A DNA stretch of 64,000 nt from Erythrobacter sp. AP23 (GCF_001542855.1 NZ_LNBY01000015.1:62001-126000), one strand, 5' to 3'. Shown: positions 10,640 through 20,800, counted from the first letter of the stretch. The notes: generated by a model not told the origin, from the letters alone. A program made the numbers and translations.

Positions 10640-11407
10640 CTACCCAATCCGCTTCGCCAACCGCTCGACGGCGGCGCCGTGAATCTCCGGCGCGCTGACC
10701 AGCACGCCGAAGGCCCTCGGGTCGCGCTTGTTGTAGTCGAGCTTGTTGCCATAGGCATCGCTCACCGCAGCGCCGGCCTCGCGCGCGATCATTCCGGCGG
10801 CGGCGATGTCCCATTCGAAGCCCCAGCGGACTGTGGCGACCAGATCCGCCTCGTCGGCCGCGACCATGGCGATTCGCAGCGCGATCGAATTGGGCTGGTC
10901 GACCGTGACGAGATCGGCGTCGGTCCTGGGCAGGGCGTGGGCCGGAACGCGCGATCCGGGAAATTCGCGCCGCGTACTGGCGCTGAGCTTTTTGCCGTTG
11001 CGAAAGGCGCCCCGTCCGGCAACCGCTTGCCAGGTCTCCCCGCGCGCGGGCGCGCACAGGGTTCCAATCAGCGGGCGGCCACCGCTGATGAGCGCGACCG
11101 ACACCGCCCAGCCGGTCCGCCCGCGAATGAAATCGCGCGTCCCGTCGACCGGATCGACCAGCCAGATGAGGTCGTTGCCGAGCCGCGAAGGATCGTCGGC
11201 GGTTTCTTCCGAAAGCCATCCGGCCGAAGGCAGCAGTGCGCCCAGCTCGCGCTTGAGGAAAGCATCGACCGCGAGGTCGGCTTCGCATACCGGATCGCCC
11301 GGCTTCTTTTCCCACGCAGCCAGCGCGTTGCCCGCCCCCGGCCACAGGTCGTAGGCGATCCTCCCGGCTTCGGAGACGATGGATTCGAGGCGCTGGCTGT
11401 CGATCAT
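10640..11407 (-). CDS. Inositol-monophosphatase-family phosphatase, probably CysQ-like 3'(2'),5'-bisphosphate nucleotidase
   Basis: The 255-residue protein has the metal-dependent phosphatase signature: [10 protein letters not shown] with the metal-binding Glu, [14 protein letters not shown] (about 80-93) with the DPxDGT motif, and [18 protein letters not shown] near the C-terminus. The order and the [10 protein letters not shown] form resemble CysQ, which removes 3'-phosphate from PAP in sulfate assimilation, more than true inositol phosphatases. No cys genes lie nearby to confirm this. I used the ATG at 11407. A GTG six codons upstream is possible, and neither has a clear ribosome-binding site. 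Confidence 0.78.
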   Translation of the reverse strand: MIDSQRLESIVSEAGRIAYDLWPGAGNALAAWEKKPGDPVCEADLAVDAFLKRELGALLPSAGWLSEETADDPSRLGNDLIWLVDPVDGTRDFIRGRTGWAVSVALISGGRPLIGTLCAPARGETWQAVAGRGAFRNGKKLSASTRREFPGSRVPAHALPRTDADLVTVDQPNSIALRIAMVAADEADLVATVRWGFEWDIAAAGMIAREAGAAVSDAYGNKLDYNKRDPRAFGVLVSAPEIHGAAVERLAKRIG

Positions 11408-11524
11408 GTGCGGATCGCAGCGCACTGCACGCGAAAGCGGGCCTTTTCAAGCGCGCCCAGACATGCTTATGGCGCTCGCGACTCCATATCCCCCACGCGC
11501 ATCACGCGAAGGACGAAGCCTCCC

Positions 11525-12724
11525 ATGAACATTCACGAATATCAGGCCAAGGAACTGCTTGCGAAATACGGCATCGGCATACCCGCCGGACATGCCGCGC
11601 TGACCGTCGAGGAAGCGGTCGAAGGTGCCAAGCAGCTGCCCGGACCTCTCTACGTCGTGAAGGCACAGATTCATGCGGGCGGCCGGGGCAAGGGCAAGTT
11701 CAAGGAACTCGGCCCCGATGCCAAGGGCGGCGTGCGCCTTTCGAAAAGCATCGAGGAAGTCGAAGCCAATGCCAGGGAAATGCTCGGCAACACTTTGGTG
11801 ACCGTGCAGACCGGCGATGAGGGCAAGCAGGTCAACCGCCTCTATGTCACCGACGGCGTCGATATCGCCGAGGAATACTATCTCTCGATGCTGGTCGACC
11901 GCGCCACCGGCCGCGTCGCCATGATCGTTTCGACCGAAGGCGGCATGGACATCGAGGAAGTCGCGCATTCGACCCCCGAGAAGATCACCACCATCACGAT
12001 CGACCCGGCGCAAGGCTTCATGCCCCATCACGGCCGCGCGGTGGCTTTCGCGCTCAAGCTGACGGGCGATCTCAACAAGCAGGCGCAGAAGCTCGCCAGG
12101 CAGCTCTACATCGCCTTCATGGATCTCGACTGCGAGATGCTCGAAATCAACCCGCTGGTGGAAACCGAAGACGGCAATCTGTTGGTCCTCGACACCAAGA
12201 TGAGCTTCGACGGCAACGCGCTGTTTCGCCACAAGGACATCGAGGCGCTGCGCGACGAGACCGAGGAAGATCCGGCCGAGGTGGAAGCGAGCGAGTACGA
12301 TCTCGCCTATATCAAGCTGGACGGTAACATCGGTTGCATGGTCAATGGCGCCGGGCTCGCCATGGCAACGATGGACATCATCAAGCTCAATGGCGCCTTT
12401 CCGGCCAACTTTCTCGACGTGGGCGGCGGCGCCACCACCGAGAAGGTGACTGCGGCGTTCAAGATTATCCTCAAGGACCCTGCGGTCGAGGGCATCCTCG
12501 TCAACATCTTCGGCGGCATTATGAAGTGCGACGTCATCGCCAATGGTATCGTCCAGGCGGCGAAAGACGTGAACCTCTCGGTTCCGCTGGTTGTGCGTCT
12601 CGAAGGCACCAATGTCGAAGAAGGCAAGGCCATCCTCGACAATTCGGGCCTCGCTATCGTCAGCGCCGACGATCTGGGCGATGCCGCACGGAAGATCGTT
12701 GCCGAGGTCAAGCAAGCAGCCTGA
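11525..12724 (+). CDS. sucC: Succinyl-CoA synthetase (ADP-forming) beta subunit
   Basis: The 399-residue TCA-cycle subunit couples succinyl-CoA cleavage to ATP formation. The start [17 protein letters not shown] is highly conserved. An ATP-grasp domain follows ([16 protein letters not shown] about 43-58; [19 protein letters not shown] about 205). The C-terminal CoA-ligase domain shows [19 protein letters not shown] and NFLDVGGGA. The Gly-rich loop [11 protein letters not shown] binds phosphate near the alpha subunit's phospho-histidine. No sucD follows; the next gene is on the other strand, so the alpha subunit must be encoded elsewhere. Confidence 0.95.
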   Translation: MNIHEYQAKELLAKYGIGIPAGHAALTVEEAVEGAKQLPGPLYVVKAQIHAGGRGKGKFKELGPDAKGGVRLSKSIEEVEANAREMLGNTLVTVQTGDEGKQVNRLYVTDGVDIAEEYYLSMLVDRATGRVAMIVSTEGGMDIEEVAHSTPEKITTITIDPAQGFMPHHGRAVAFALKLTGDLNKQAQKLARQLYIAFMDLDCEMLEINPLVETEDGNLLVLDTKMSFDGNALFRHKDIEALRDETEEDPAEVEASEYDLAYIKLDGNIGCMVNGAGLAMATMDIIKLNGAFPANFLDVGGGATTEKVTAAFKIILKDPAVEGILVNIFGGIMKCDVIANGIVQAAKDVNLSVPLVVRLEGTNVEEGKAILDNSGLAIVSADDLGDAARKIVAEVKQAA

Positions 12725-12742
12725 TCGGCCGCCTCCCATTCG

Positions 12743-13252
12743 TCAGTCCATCCGGTCGAAGCGGAATACAAGCTCGCTGATCTCGTCGCCGTCGCTCTTC
12801 ATACGTACGGCGGCGAGCAGGCCGTCCTCGCCATCGCAGCGCAGGGTGAGCGAGCGGAAATAGGCCGCGCATTCCTCCACCGCGATGAGGCGGAAGGTCA
12901 GCATGTCGTCCTTTTCCTCCCACCCGGTAAGGTCGGCATTGAAGTGCTTCAGGCGCAGCACCAGCGTGCCGCCCTCTTCCATCAGATAGAGATGCTCGGT
13001 GAAGCGGATCGTGTCATTGTCGGCCTGCTGGACGAAGGTGCCGACCATCGTACCGCCAGCGGGCGGGAGCCAGCTCTCATAGGCGGGCTGGCCGCCGATG
13101 CCCTCGCCCGCCCACTGGCCGACCAGCCAGTCCATCTGCTCCAGCGTGGCCGGGGGCGGCACGTCGTCATCGGGCGCCGTGCGGGTCTCCTGCGCCAGTA
13201 CGGGAGTGGAAATCAGCACCGAAACGGTAGCGATTAGGGGCCAGACGCGCAT
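12743..13252 (-). CDS. Secreted DUF6265-family protein
   Basis: The 169-residue product has a clean signal peptide ([20 protein letters not shown]) and a mature part starting about residue 21. The mature domain opens with [18 protein letters not shown] and continues [16 protein letters not shown]. This is the lipocalin-like pattern of DUF6265 proteins, which lack a known activity. It should be periplasmic. I used the ATG that starts the signal peptide; an upstream start would add 22 charged residues. It is convergent with sucC and divergent from etfB, with no functional link visible. Confidence 0.7.
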   Translation of the reverse strand: MRVWPLIATVSVLISTPVLAQETRTAPDDDVPPPATLEQMDWLVGQWAGEGIGGQPAYESWLPPAGGTMVGTFVQQADNDTIRFTEHLYLMEEGGTLVLRLKHFNADLTGWEEKDDMLTFRLIAVEECAAYFRSLTLRCDGEDGLLAAVRMKSDGDEISELVFRFDRMD

Positions 13253-13389
13253 GGGACACCTCCTGTCTCGGGAGCGTGAAACTATGCCTCGCGCCAACCA
13301 TAGTAAAGACTGAGCCATCCGCCGCTTGACCTGCCTCGCGCACCGCGCGAGGGATCGTCCAAGTGTCGCGTTCCGGCCCGCCGCCTTAC

Positions 13390-13407
13390 TTGACGTTTAC
13401 GTAAACG
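13390..13407 (+). promoter_or_regulatory. Palindromic operator overlapping a -35-like TTGACG, upstream of etfBA
   Basis: TTGACG at 13390-13395 runs into a perfect 14-base palindrome, CGTTTACGTAAACG (13394-13407), 48 bases before the etfB start. This resembles operators described in proteobacteria for acyl-CoA or branched-chain amino-acid catabolism regulators such as LiuR, which often control ETF genes. No regulator gene lies nearby. The -10 is not clear (TAGGCG at 17-nt spacing). Confidence 0.55.
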
Positions 13408-13454
13408 CAAGCTAGGCGGGCGCCACAGTTCTGAATCGAGAGGAAGGTACTCGC

Positions 13455-14201
13455 ATGAAAATCCTCGTCCCCGTCAAGCGGGTGATCGATTACAACGTCA
13501 AGCCGCGCGTCAAGGCCGATGGCTCGGGCGTCGATCTTGCCAACGTCAAGATGAGCATGAACCCGTTCGACGAAATCGCCGTCGAGGAAGCCATCCGCCT
13601 CAAGGAAGCCGGCAAGGCGGAAGAAATCATCGCCGTTTCGATCGGTCCCGCCAAGGCGCAGGAAACGCTGCGCACCGCGCTCGCCATGGGCGCCGACCGG
13701 GCGATCCTGGTCGAGACCGACGACGAGGTCGAACCGCTGGCGGTTGCCAAGATCCTCAAGGCGATTGCCGAGGAAGAAGAGCCCGGCATCGTGATGCTGG
13801 GCAAGCAGGCGATCGACGACGATTCGAACCAGACCGGCCAGATGCTGGCCGCGCTGATGGGCCGTCCGCAGGGCACCTTCGCCAACACGGTCGAGGTCGA
13901 GGGCGATCACGTCACCGTGAAGCGCGAGGTCGACGGCGGCCTGCAGACGGTCAAGCTGACGCTGCCCGCCATCGTCACCACCGACCTGCGCCTCAACGAG
14001 CCGCGCTATGCTTCGCTGCCCAACATCATGAAGGCGAAGAAGAAGCCGCTCGATACCAAGAGCCCGGCCGACTACGGCGTCGACACCGCCCCGCGCCTCA
14101 AGACCACCAACGTCTCCGAACCGCCGGTCCGCCAGGCAGGCGAGAAGGTCGAGGACGTCGATGCGCTGGTCGCCAAGATCAAGGCGCTCGGCATCGCATA
14201 G
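13455..14201 (+). CDS. etfB: Electron transfer flavoprotein beta subunit
   Basis: The 248-residue subunit pairs with EtfA to carry electrons from acyl-CoA and other dehydrogenases to ETF-ubiquinone oxidoreductase. The start [20 protein letters not shown] is characteristic. [17 protein letters not shown] (about 36-52) and [16 protein letters not shown] (about 116-131), which bind AMP and form the recognition region, are present. AGGAAGG precedes the ATG at good spacing. etfA follows after a 122-base gap that holds an inverted repeat, and the two are probably cotranscribed. Confidence 0.95.
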   Translation: MKILVPVKRVIDYNVKPRVKADGSGVDLANVKMSMNPFDEIAVEEAIRLKEAGKAEEIIAVSIGPAKAQETLRTALAMGADRAILVETDDEVEPLAVAKILKAIAEEEEPGIVMLGKQAIDDDSNQTGQMLAALMGRPQGTFANTVEVEGDHVTVKREVDGGLQTVKLTLPAIVTTDLRLNEPRYASLPNIMKAKKKPLDTKSPADYGVDTAPRLKTTNVSEPPVRQAGEKVEDVDALVAKIKALGIA

Positions 14202-14218
14202 GAATACCACCCCTCACC

Positions 14219-14307
14219 CGTTCGTGCTGAGCTTGTCGAAGCACCGTCCTTCTCCGGGCGCTCGGGTGACGAAAAGTACGGCCCTTCGACAAGCTCAGGG
14301 CGAACGG
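14219..14307. repeat. Inverted repeat with about 26-nt arms in the etfB-etfA gap
   Basis: The left arm (14219-14244) begins CCGTTCGTGCTGAGCTTGTC. The right arm (14281-14307) is its reverse complement with differences clustered at two places, so each arm keeps its own short palindromic ends (GTGC/GCAC versus GCCC/GGGC). The core TTCGACAAGCTCAG is a dispersed intergenic repeat that I recall from sphingomonad genomes; I could not search. It may form an mRNA hairpin that adjusts the EtfB:EtfA ratio or stability. That role is inference. Confidence 0.75.
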
Positions 14308-14323
14308 ACTTAGAGGTTCTAAA

Positions 14324-15253
14324 ATGAAGACACTCGTTTGGGTCGAACACGATAATTCACACGTCGCCGACGCCACGCTGGCTGCGGTGACTGCCGCCGC
14401 CAAGCTCGGCGAAGTCCACCTGCTGGTCGCCGGATCGGGCTGCCGCGACGTGGCCGAGGAAGCCGCCAAGATCGCGGGCGTGGGGAAGGTGCATCTGGCC
14501 GACGACGCAGCCTATGAACACGCTCTGGCCGAGAACGTAGCTCCGCTGATTGCCGACCTCATGGGGCATCACGACGCTTTCGTCGCGCCCGCCACGACGA
14601 CCGGCAAGAACATCGCCCCGCGCGTCGCCGCGCTGCTCGACGTGATGCAGGTTTCCGACATCCTGTCGGTCGAAGGCGACAAGACCTTCACCCGGCCGAT
14701 CTACGCCGGCAACGCCATCGCGACGGTCGAGAGCTCGGACGAGAAGCTGGTCATCACGGTTCGCGGCACGGCCTTCGACAAGGCTGAGTCCGAAGGTGGC
14801 TCGGCGGAGATCGAAGAGGTATCCGGTCCGACCGATGCCGGGATCTCGACCTTCGTCAGCGAGGAAATCGCCGAAAGCGATCGCCCCGAACTGACCAGCG
14901 CCAAGGTCATCGTCTCGGGTGGCCGCGCGCTCAAGGACGCCGAAACCTTCGAGCAAGTCATCACCCCGCTCGCCGACAAGCTCGGTGCCGGGATCGGTGC
15001 CAGCCGCGCCGCGGTCGACGCGGGCTATGTCCCCAACGATTACCAGGTCGGCCAGACCGGCAAGATCGTGGCCCCGGAAGTCTACATCGCCATCGGCATC
15101 TCGGGCGCGATCCAGCACCTGGCCGGCATGAAGGATTCCAAGACCATCATCGCCATCAACAAGGACGAGGACGCCCCGATCTTCCAGGTCGCCGACATCG
15201 GCCTCGTCGCCGATCTGTACAAGGTCGTGCCGGAGCTGACCGAAAAGCTGTAA
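14324..15253 (+). CDS. etfA: Electron transfer flavoprotein alpha subunit
   Basis: The 309-residue subunit binds FAD. The start [14 protein letters not shown] is typical of the alpha subunit. The conserved C-terminal FAD domain is visible at about 225-270, with [39 protein letters not shown] and [18 protein letters not shown]. It forms the heterodimer with EtfB encoded upstream. A strong hairpin follows 24 bases after the stop but lacks a T-tract on this strand, so it may act on the next gene rather than as a terminator. Confidence 0.95.
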   Translation: MKTLVWVEHDNSHVADATLAAVTAAAKLGEVHLLVAGSGCRDVAEEAAKIAGVGKVHLADDAAYEHALAENVAPLIADLMGHHDAFVAPATTTGKNIAPRVAALLDVMQVSDILSVEGDKTFTRPIYAGNAIATVESSDEKLVITVRGTAFDKAESEGGSAEIEEVSGPTDAGISTFVSEEIAESDRPELTSAKVIVSGGRALKDAETFEQVITPLADKLGAGIGASRAAVDAGYVPNDYQVGQTGKIVAPEVYIAIGISGAIQHLAGMKDSKTIIAINKDEDAPIFQVADIGLVADLYKVVPELTEKL

Positions 15254-15277
15254 GGCATGACACTGTGATTGTGCCGT

Positions 15278-15313
15278 AATCCCCTTTTCAGTAGATCTGC
15301 TGAAAAGGGGATT
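15278..15313 (+). promoter_or_regulatory. Perfect 14-bp hairpin covering the ribosome-binding site of the next gene
   Basis: AATCCCCTTTTCAG (15278-15291) pairs perfectly with CTGAAAAGGGGATT (15300-15313) across an 8-nt loop. The right arm contains AAGGGGA (15305-15311), the only good Shine-Dalgarno for the ATG at 15317. In an etfA read-through transcript the hairpin should hide the start site. No T-run follows on this strand. Confidence 0.7.
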
Positions 15314-15316
15314 TAC

Positions 15317-16237
15317 ATGTTGGTGATTCGAGCAATTCTTTGTTTGGTTGCGGCGTTCTTTGCAACAAGCGCGCATGCCGAAGAACTGATCTTAAAGCCT
15401 GATAGCAAATGGGTCGCGGATTTTGGTGAAGATAATTGCCGGCTGATCCGTACATTCGGAAAGTCCGATGAGCAGACGGTCTTAATCATTGAGCAGATCG
15501 CACCGTCCACGGACTTTAACTGGACCGTTGCCGGCACATCGCTAGCCAGAGTACGCTGGTCAAGAGACGTCGAAGTTCGATGGGGACCGGAATTCCAATC
15601 GTACGAGAAGAGATTTCTCAAGGCGGACCTAGGAAAATTCGGGCCTGCATTTGTCGGCAAGGGCTGGGAAGCCCACACGGTGGTTCAATCGAAAGTCAAG
15701 GAGAAGGAACTACGCGAACTGGGCCGCGCAGAACTGGCGTCCGGTCTTGAGCCCGTTCTGGCTGGTTTGGACGAGCACCGCGCATCCCGGGTCGAATACC
15801 TTTCGTTCTGGCAAGGCGATCGGATGAAGACGACATTGCTCCTCGAACACATGGGAGCCGCCATTGCCGCACTCAATAAATGCACCCTTGATTTGGCGAC
15901 GAGCTGGGGATTCGATGAGTCTTACAAGGACCGGCTAACGACAAGAGCGGTTTGGCTCAATGTTCGTGACGTAGCTACTGAGATTCAAAGAAACTATCCT
16001 TCACGAGCTTTAACGCGCGGCTCGCAGGCCAACTTTCGGATGCGCATCATAGTCGGCGTCGATGGAAGGGCCGAGCGATGCGACTGGATCAACGACACGT
16101 CAGCCGACAATTTCGATATGTCCCGGACACCTTGCGACGTCATAATGAAAAAAGCGGAGTTCGAACCCGCACTGGACGAAAATGATCGTCCCATCCGCTC
16201 GATCTACCAAACCAGCGTTCTCTATCGCATCGGATAA
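15317..16237 (+). CDS. Secreted protein with TonB C-terminal-like domain, low G+C
   Basis: The 306-residue product has a signal peptide (MLVIRAILCLVAAFFATSAHA) and no other membrane segment. The last 80 or so residues resemble a TonB C-terminal fold: ANFRMRIIVGVDGRAERCDW, then a Cys (SRTPCDVIMKKAEFEPALD) and a final strand YQTSVLYRIG. The middle part is unrecognised. It lacks the N-terminal anchor of true TonB. Bases 15421-15540 are 51% G+C (61 of 120), well below neighbours, which suggests recent transfer. I chose the ATG that begins the signal peptide and follows AAGGGGA. Confidence 0.65.
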   Translation: MLVIRAILCLVAAFFATSAHAEELILKPDSKWVADFGEDNCRLIRTFGKSDEQTVLIIEQIAPSTDFNWTVAGTSLARVRWSRDVEVRWGPEFQSYEKRFLKADLGKFGPAFVGKGWEAHTVVQSKVKEKELRELGRAELASGLEPVLAGLDEHRASRVEYLSFWQGDRMKTTLLLEHMGAAIAALNKCTLDLATSWGFDESYKDRLTTRAVWLNVRDVATEIQRNYPSRALTRGSQANFRMRIIVGVDGRAERCDWINDTSADNFDMSRTPCDVIMKKAEFEPALDENDRPIRSIYQTSVLYRIG

Positions 16238-16301
16238 ATGGCCAGTCCCGGCGACGTCTTTTGCGTATTGCTCGAAAGCGGTCGACTCGCCGTATGCAAC
16301 G

Positions 16302-17561
16302 TCAGATCACATAGACATCCAGCGTATGGATGGTCATGCCGACCAGACCGCCGACCAGCGTGCCGTTGATGCGGATGAACTGTAAGTCGCGGCCGACGGC
16401 GCTTTCCACGCGGTCAGTAATGGTCTGCGCATCCCAACGCTTCACCGTTTCCGACACGAGGCGAACGATCTGGTCGCCATAGCGTGTCGCCACGCCCACG
16501 GCGGTCCGCCGGGCAAAGCGGTTGACCTGGCGCTGTAGACGCTCGTCGTCGCGCAACGCCGCGCCCAGTTCGCCCAGCGTTTCGCCGACATAGCCATGGC
16601 CCGTCCCGCCCGAACTGCGAATCGTCTGGATCAGGTTCGCGCGCAGCCGCTCCCATACGCCCTGCCACCATTCGCCGATCGCCGGATTTTCGAGCAGTTC
16701 GCGCTTCATGCGCTCGACCCGCTCCTGCATTTCGGGATCCTCGCGCAGGCCCTTTGCGAGTTCCTGTAGGCCTTCCTCGATCTTGTCGCGCAGCGGGTGC
16801 TGGGGATCGACCAGCACTTCGGCCAGGAGCTTGTAGAGTCCATCGAGAACGGAATTGGCCAGCCGTTCGTCGAGGCCGGTAAAGCGAAGCACCGCATTGG
16901 CACGCCGGTGAACCATGTCGCGCACCATCGTCTCGTTGTCTTCGAGGACGAGGCCCGCCCAGCGGATGATCTTGTCGATTAGCGGCTTGTGACGCCCGTC
17001 GGCGATCATCGCCTCGAGCATGCCGCCGAGCAGCGGTGCAATCTCGAGCTTGCCCAGCTGGGTCTTTATTCCGCTGCGCACTTGCGTCCCAAGCCGGTCG
17101 GGATCGAGCGATTCGAGGACCTCGATCGCCAGCTCGCCGGCCCCTGCGCGGATGCGTGAGTCCCTGGTCGACTTGGGATCGGCCAAATAGCTGCCGACCG
17201 CTTGGGCGAGGTTCATCGCCCCCATTCGGCGCCCGACGACGGCGGGGGTCAGGAAATTCTCGCGCAGGAAACCCGCCATCGTGTCGGCGATGCGATCCTT
17301 GTTCTCCGGAATGATCGCCGTGTGCGGGATCGGCAGGCCAAGTGGCCGACGGAACAGCGCGGTAACCGCGAACCAGTCGGCCAGCCCGCCGACCATCGCG
17401 GCCTCGGCGAAGGCATGGAGATACCCCCAGGCCGGATGCGCATCGAGATACCGGCCCGACCACAGGAACAGTGCCGCCATCAGCACGATCAGCCCGGTCG
17501 CGGTGCGGCGCATAGTAGAACAGGACCTCTGCATATGTAGATCGAGTGGCTTGCTTTTCAT
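16302..17561 (-). CDS. DUF445 family membrane protein
   Basis: The 419-residue protein has an N-terminal hydrophobic segment (about 17-37), the family signature AFAEAAMVGGLADWFAVTALFRRPLGLPIPHT, whose first 20 residues fall at about 51-70, and PENKDRIADTMAGFLRENFL. A long charged helical middle follows, with a C-terminal hydrophobic segment (INGTLVGGLVGMTIHTLDVY). This is the DUF445/YjiN architecture, of unknown function, probably inner-membrane with a large soluble helical domain. Starts within the first 17 residues are ambiguous; I used the most upstream ATG. It is divergent from a tiny secreted-peptide gene. Confidence 0.8.
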   Translation of the reverse strand: MKSKPLDLHMQRSCSTMRRTATGLIVLMAALFLWSGRYLDAHPAWGYLHAFAEAAMVGGLADWFAVTALFRRPLGLPIPHTAIIPENKDRIADTMAGFLRENFLTPAVVGRRMGAMNLAQAVGSYLADPKSTRDSRIRAGAGELAIEVLESLDPDRLGTQVRSGIKTQLGKLEIAPLLGGMLEAMIADGRHKPLIDKIIRWAGLVLEDNETMVRDMVHRRANAVLRFTGLDERLANSVLDGLYKLLAEVLVDPQHPLRDKIEEGLQELAKGLREDPEMQERVERMKRELLENPAIGEWWQGVWERLRANLIQTIRSSGGTGHGYVGETLGELGAALRDDERLQRQVNRFARRTAVGVATRYGDQIVRLVSETVKRWDAQTITDRVESAVGRDLQFIRINGTLVGGLVGMTIHTLDVYVI

Positions 17562-17621
17562 CGATCTTCCTGAAATGGTAAGTAAGCGGCGCAGTTGTCG
17601 TGGATTAGAATGGAGAGTGTA

Positions 17622-17780
17622 ATGAATTTTAGTCGGCGATTGACAAAAATCACGATCCTCGCCGCCGCGATGGCTTCTGCGGCGACTGCGACTACCGCGT
17701 GGGCTTCTGGCAGTTCGATATGCGAGCGAGAAGCAAGGACCTTCAACGAGTGGGTAATCAAGGTCTTTACATGCCGGTGA
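17622..17780 (+). CDS. Tiny secreted protein, 52 residues, two-cysteine mature peptide
   Basis: The frame encodes 52 residues: a basic start, a hydrophobic Ala-rich stretch and a likely signal-peptidase site after AWA (about residue 31). This leaves a mature part of about 21-24 residues, SGSSICEREARTFNEWVIKV followed by FTCR, with two cysteines. GGAG lies just upstream of the ATG. I do not recognise the family. The signal-peptide shape argues for a real gene, but at this size a chance frame is possible. It faces the RND permease gene end-on. Confidence 0.5.
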   Translation: MNFSRRLTKITILAAAMASAATATTAWASGSSICEREARTFNEWVIKVFTCR

Positions 17781-17806
17781 GTCTGTAAAAACCTCATTTG
17801 ATAAGG

Positions 17807-20800
17807 TTAGATGGTAGGGGCCGCTTCTTCCACAGAGGGAGCGGCCTTTGCCTTATCTTCAGGACGATATGTCAGAAGTCTGCTGCGCAGCCAGGGGCCG
17901 GCCCGCTTCTCGAAGCCGTCGGCCAGGCTGAAGCCTGCCGGCACGATGAGCAGCGTCAGCAACGTGGACAGGATCAGGCCACCGATAACCACCGTGCCCA
18001 TCGGCGCGCGCCAGGCGCCGTCGCCGGAGCCGAGCACGCCGGAGAGGGACACAGGCACCATACCGGCGGTCATGGCAACGGTAGTCATGACGATGGGCTG
18101 CGCGCGCTTGTGACCCGCATCCATGATCGCTTCGATTTTCGACACACCCCTGTCCATTGCTTCGATCGCGAAATCGATAAGCAGAATTGAGTTTTTTGAC
18201 ACAATCCCAAGCAGTAGCAGGACACCGATCAGCACCGGCATGGAGGAAGGTTGGCCAACCAACCACAGTAGGAATACCCCCCCGAGCGGCGCTAGCGCGA
18301 GGCTGGTCATATTGACCAGCGGGCTCATCAAGCGCTTGTAGAGCAGTACCAGCACGGCAAAGACGAGAAAGATTCCGGCGGGTAGCGCAACGCCGAAATT
18401 GGCGAGCAGTTCCTGCTGCAACTCGTCCTGCCCGACCGCATCCCTGATTACGCCCTGCGGGAGATCCACCAGAGTGGGGAGGCTCTCGATCTCTTGCATC
18501 GCGTCACCGCGCAAGACCCCGTCTGCAACATCCGCGCCGACAAACACTCTGCGGTTCTGGTTGTATCGCTGGATCGTGGTCGGTCCCGAGCCGAATTCGA
18601 CGTCGGCAATCCGCCCAAGCGGCACGGATCCGCCGCTTATCGTCGGTACTGGCAAATTTTCGAGTGTCGTAAGGTCTTCGCGGGAAGAGACTGGCAAACG
18701 GACCCGAATGGGGATCTGACGATCCGACAGCGAGAACTTCGCCGCATTCTGTTCGATCTCGCCCATGGTGGCGATACGTATCGTTTGACTGAGTGCCGCA
18801 GTCGATACCCCAAGCTCGGCGAGCAAGCCCGTGCGCGGCCTTATGATGATCTCTGGACGACGGATGTCTGCGGTAATGCGCGGCGCAACGATACTGTCGA
18901 GCCCCTTCATTTCCTCGACCAAGCGGCCTGCCGTCTCGTTGAGAAGATCGGGGTTGGACCCCGCCAACATGATCGTGAGGTCGCGGCCGCTTCCACTGCC
19001 ACCGGGGCCACCCATATCTTGGAACCGCACACGCGCATCGGCGATCTGCGCAAGTTGCGGCGCCAGCTGGCGCTGAAATTCGATCGAGGTCCGCTCGCGA
19101 TCCGGTTTGAGCGTGATGTAGATTGTGGCGTTGCCCTCGCGAATACGTTCGAGCGCCATTTCCACTTCTTGCTGCTCGTAGAGCAAGTCGGCAATCTCAT
19201 CCGTTTTGCGCTTGGTAGTTTCAAGCGTCGTGCCGGGAACCATCTCGATTTCGATCTGGCTGTTCGCATCGTCCGTTTCCGGCTGAAACTGGAACGGCAG
19301 TTGGCCGAAAAGCAGGATGGTCAGCAGGAAGGAGAACCAGCCGAGGCCAAGCATCCATATCCTGTGATCGAAAAAGCGTGCATGGAGATAGCGCCAGCTC
19401 AGGTGCAGACGCTCGCTCGAGATGCGCGTCCCGAAATTGAACAATGCCAGCATTCCGATGCTCGCCGCGAGGCCGATGAGCACGACCAGCGCCAATTGCA
19501 GCAACTGCAGAGGGCGAGCAAGAAGTGCATGTCCAAGCGAATAAGGATCGCTCACCAGCGGACCGGCAATCGCAGCTGGAATTTGCGCTTCTTCGATAAG
19601 TTGGAACGAGAAGTAGGTTGCAGCGCCGCTAACGGCCAGTAGGCCAAGGACCACAACCAACAGCGACAAGACATAGAGCCAGCGATGCTTTGGGGCCGGC
19701 ACCCCCTCACGTCTGTTGCGCATCTTCGCACGGTCGAGCGACCAGGCGAGGACACGCATGTAACGATCCATCCACCTGCCCTCGCCATGGGCGCCCTCGC
19801 CCTTGGCCTTCATGAAGTAGGCCGCCAGCATGGGCGTGACCATTCGCGCGACCGCAAGGCTCATGAGGCTAGCGACGACCACGGTCAAACCAAAGTTCTT
19901 GAAGAACTGGCCCGAGATCCCAGGCATCAGTCCGACAGGCAGGAACACGGCGACAATACACATGGTCGTGGCGACCACGGGCAAGCCGATCTCGTCGGCG
20001 GCATCGATGCTGGCCTGGTAGGCGGTCTTGCCCATCCTCATGTGCCGGACGATGTTTTCGACCTCGACGATGGCATCATCGACCAACACGCCAGCCACCA
20101 GCGCCAGCGCCAGCAGGGACAGCGAATTTAGATTGAACCCCAGCAGGTCCATGAACCAGAATGTCGGGATCGCCGAAAGCGGAATCGCGACCGCACTGAT
20201 CAGTGTCGCGCGCCAATCGCGGAGGAAGAAGAAGACCACCACCACGGCCAAGATCGCGCCCTCGATCATCGCCGCCATCGAGCTGTCGTATTGTTCCTGA
20301 GTGTAACGAACCGTGTTGAAAAGAGGGATGAACGTGATGTTCGGGTTTTCCGCCTGCATCGCTTCGATCTTGACCTTCGCCTCCTCGAAGACCGTTACGT
20401 CCGAAGCACCCTTGGCGCGGGACATATAGAAATTCACAACTTCGCGGTCGCGCACTTCGCTGATCGAGCTGCGCTCGGAAAACCCGTCGCGCACGGTGGC
20501 GATATCGGATAGCTTGACTGTCGCTCCGGTCGGAAGCCGGATTTGGCGTTCGCCCAATTCGAATGCGCTCTCGGTATTGCCAAGGACCCGAACCGACTGG
20601 CGCGTCCCGCCGACTTCAGCCATACCGCCGGCAGTATTGATGTTGTCGGCCCGCAGCACCTGGTTCACCTGGCTGGCGGTGACTCCATATGCCTGCATGC
20701 GGGCGAGATCGAGCACCACCTCGATCTCTCGGTCCACGCCGCCGAACCGCCCGACTTCCGACATGCCATCAATCGAAAGCAGCTGTTTTGCGACGTAATC

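Noticed and set aside
17828-17856. Hairpin GGCCGCT/AGCGGCC at the 3' end of the RND permease gene as a terminator
   Set aside because: It lies inside the coding sequence and has no T-tract on the reverse strand.
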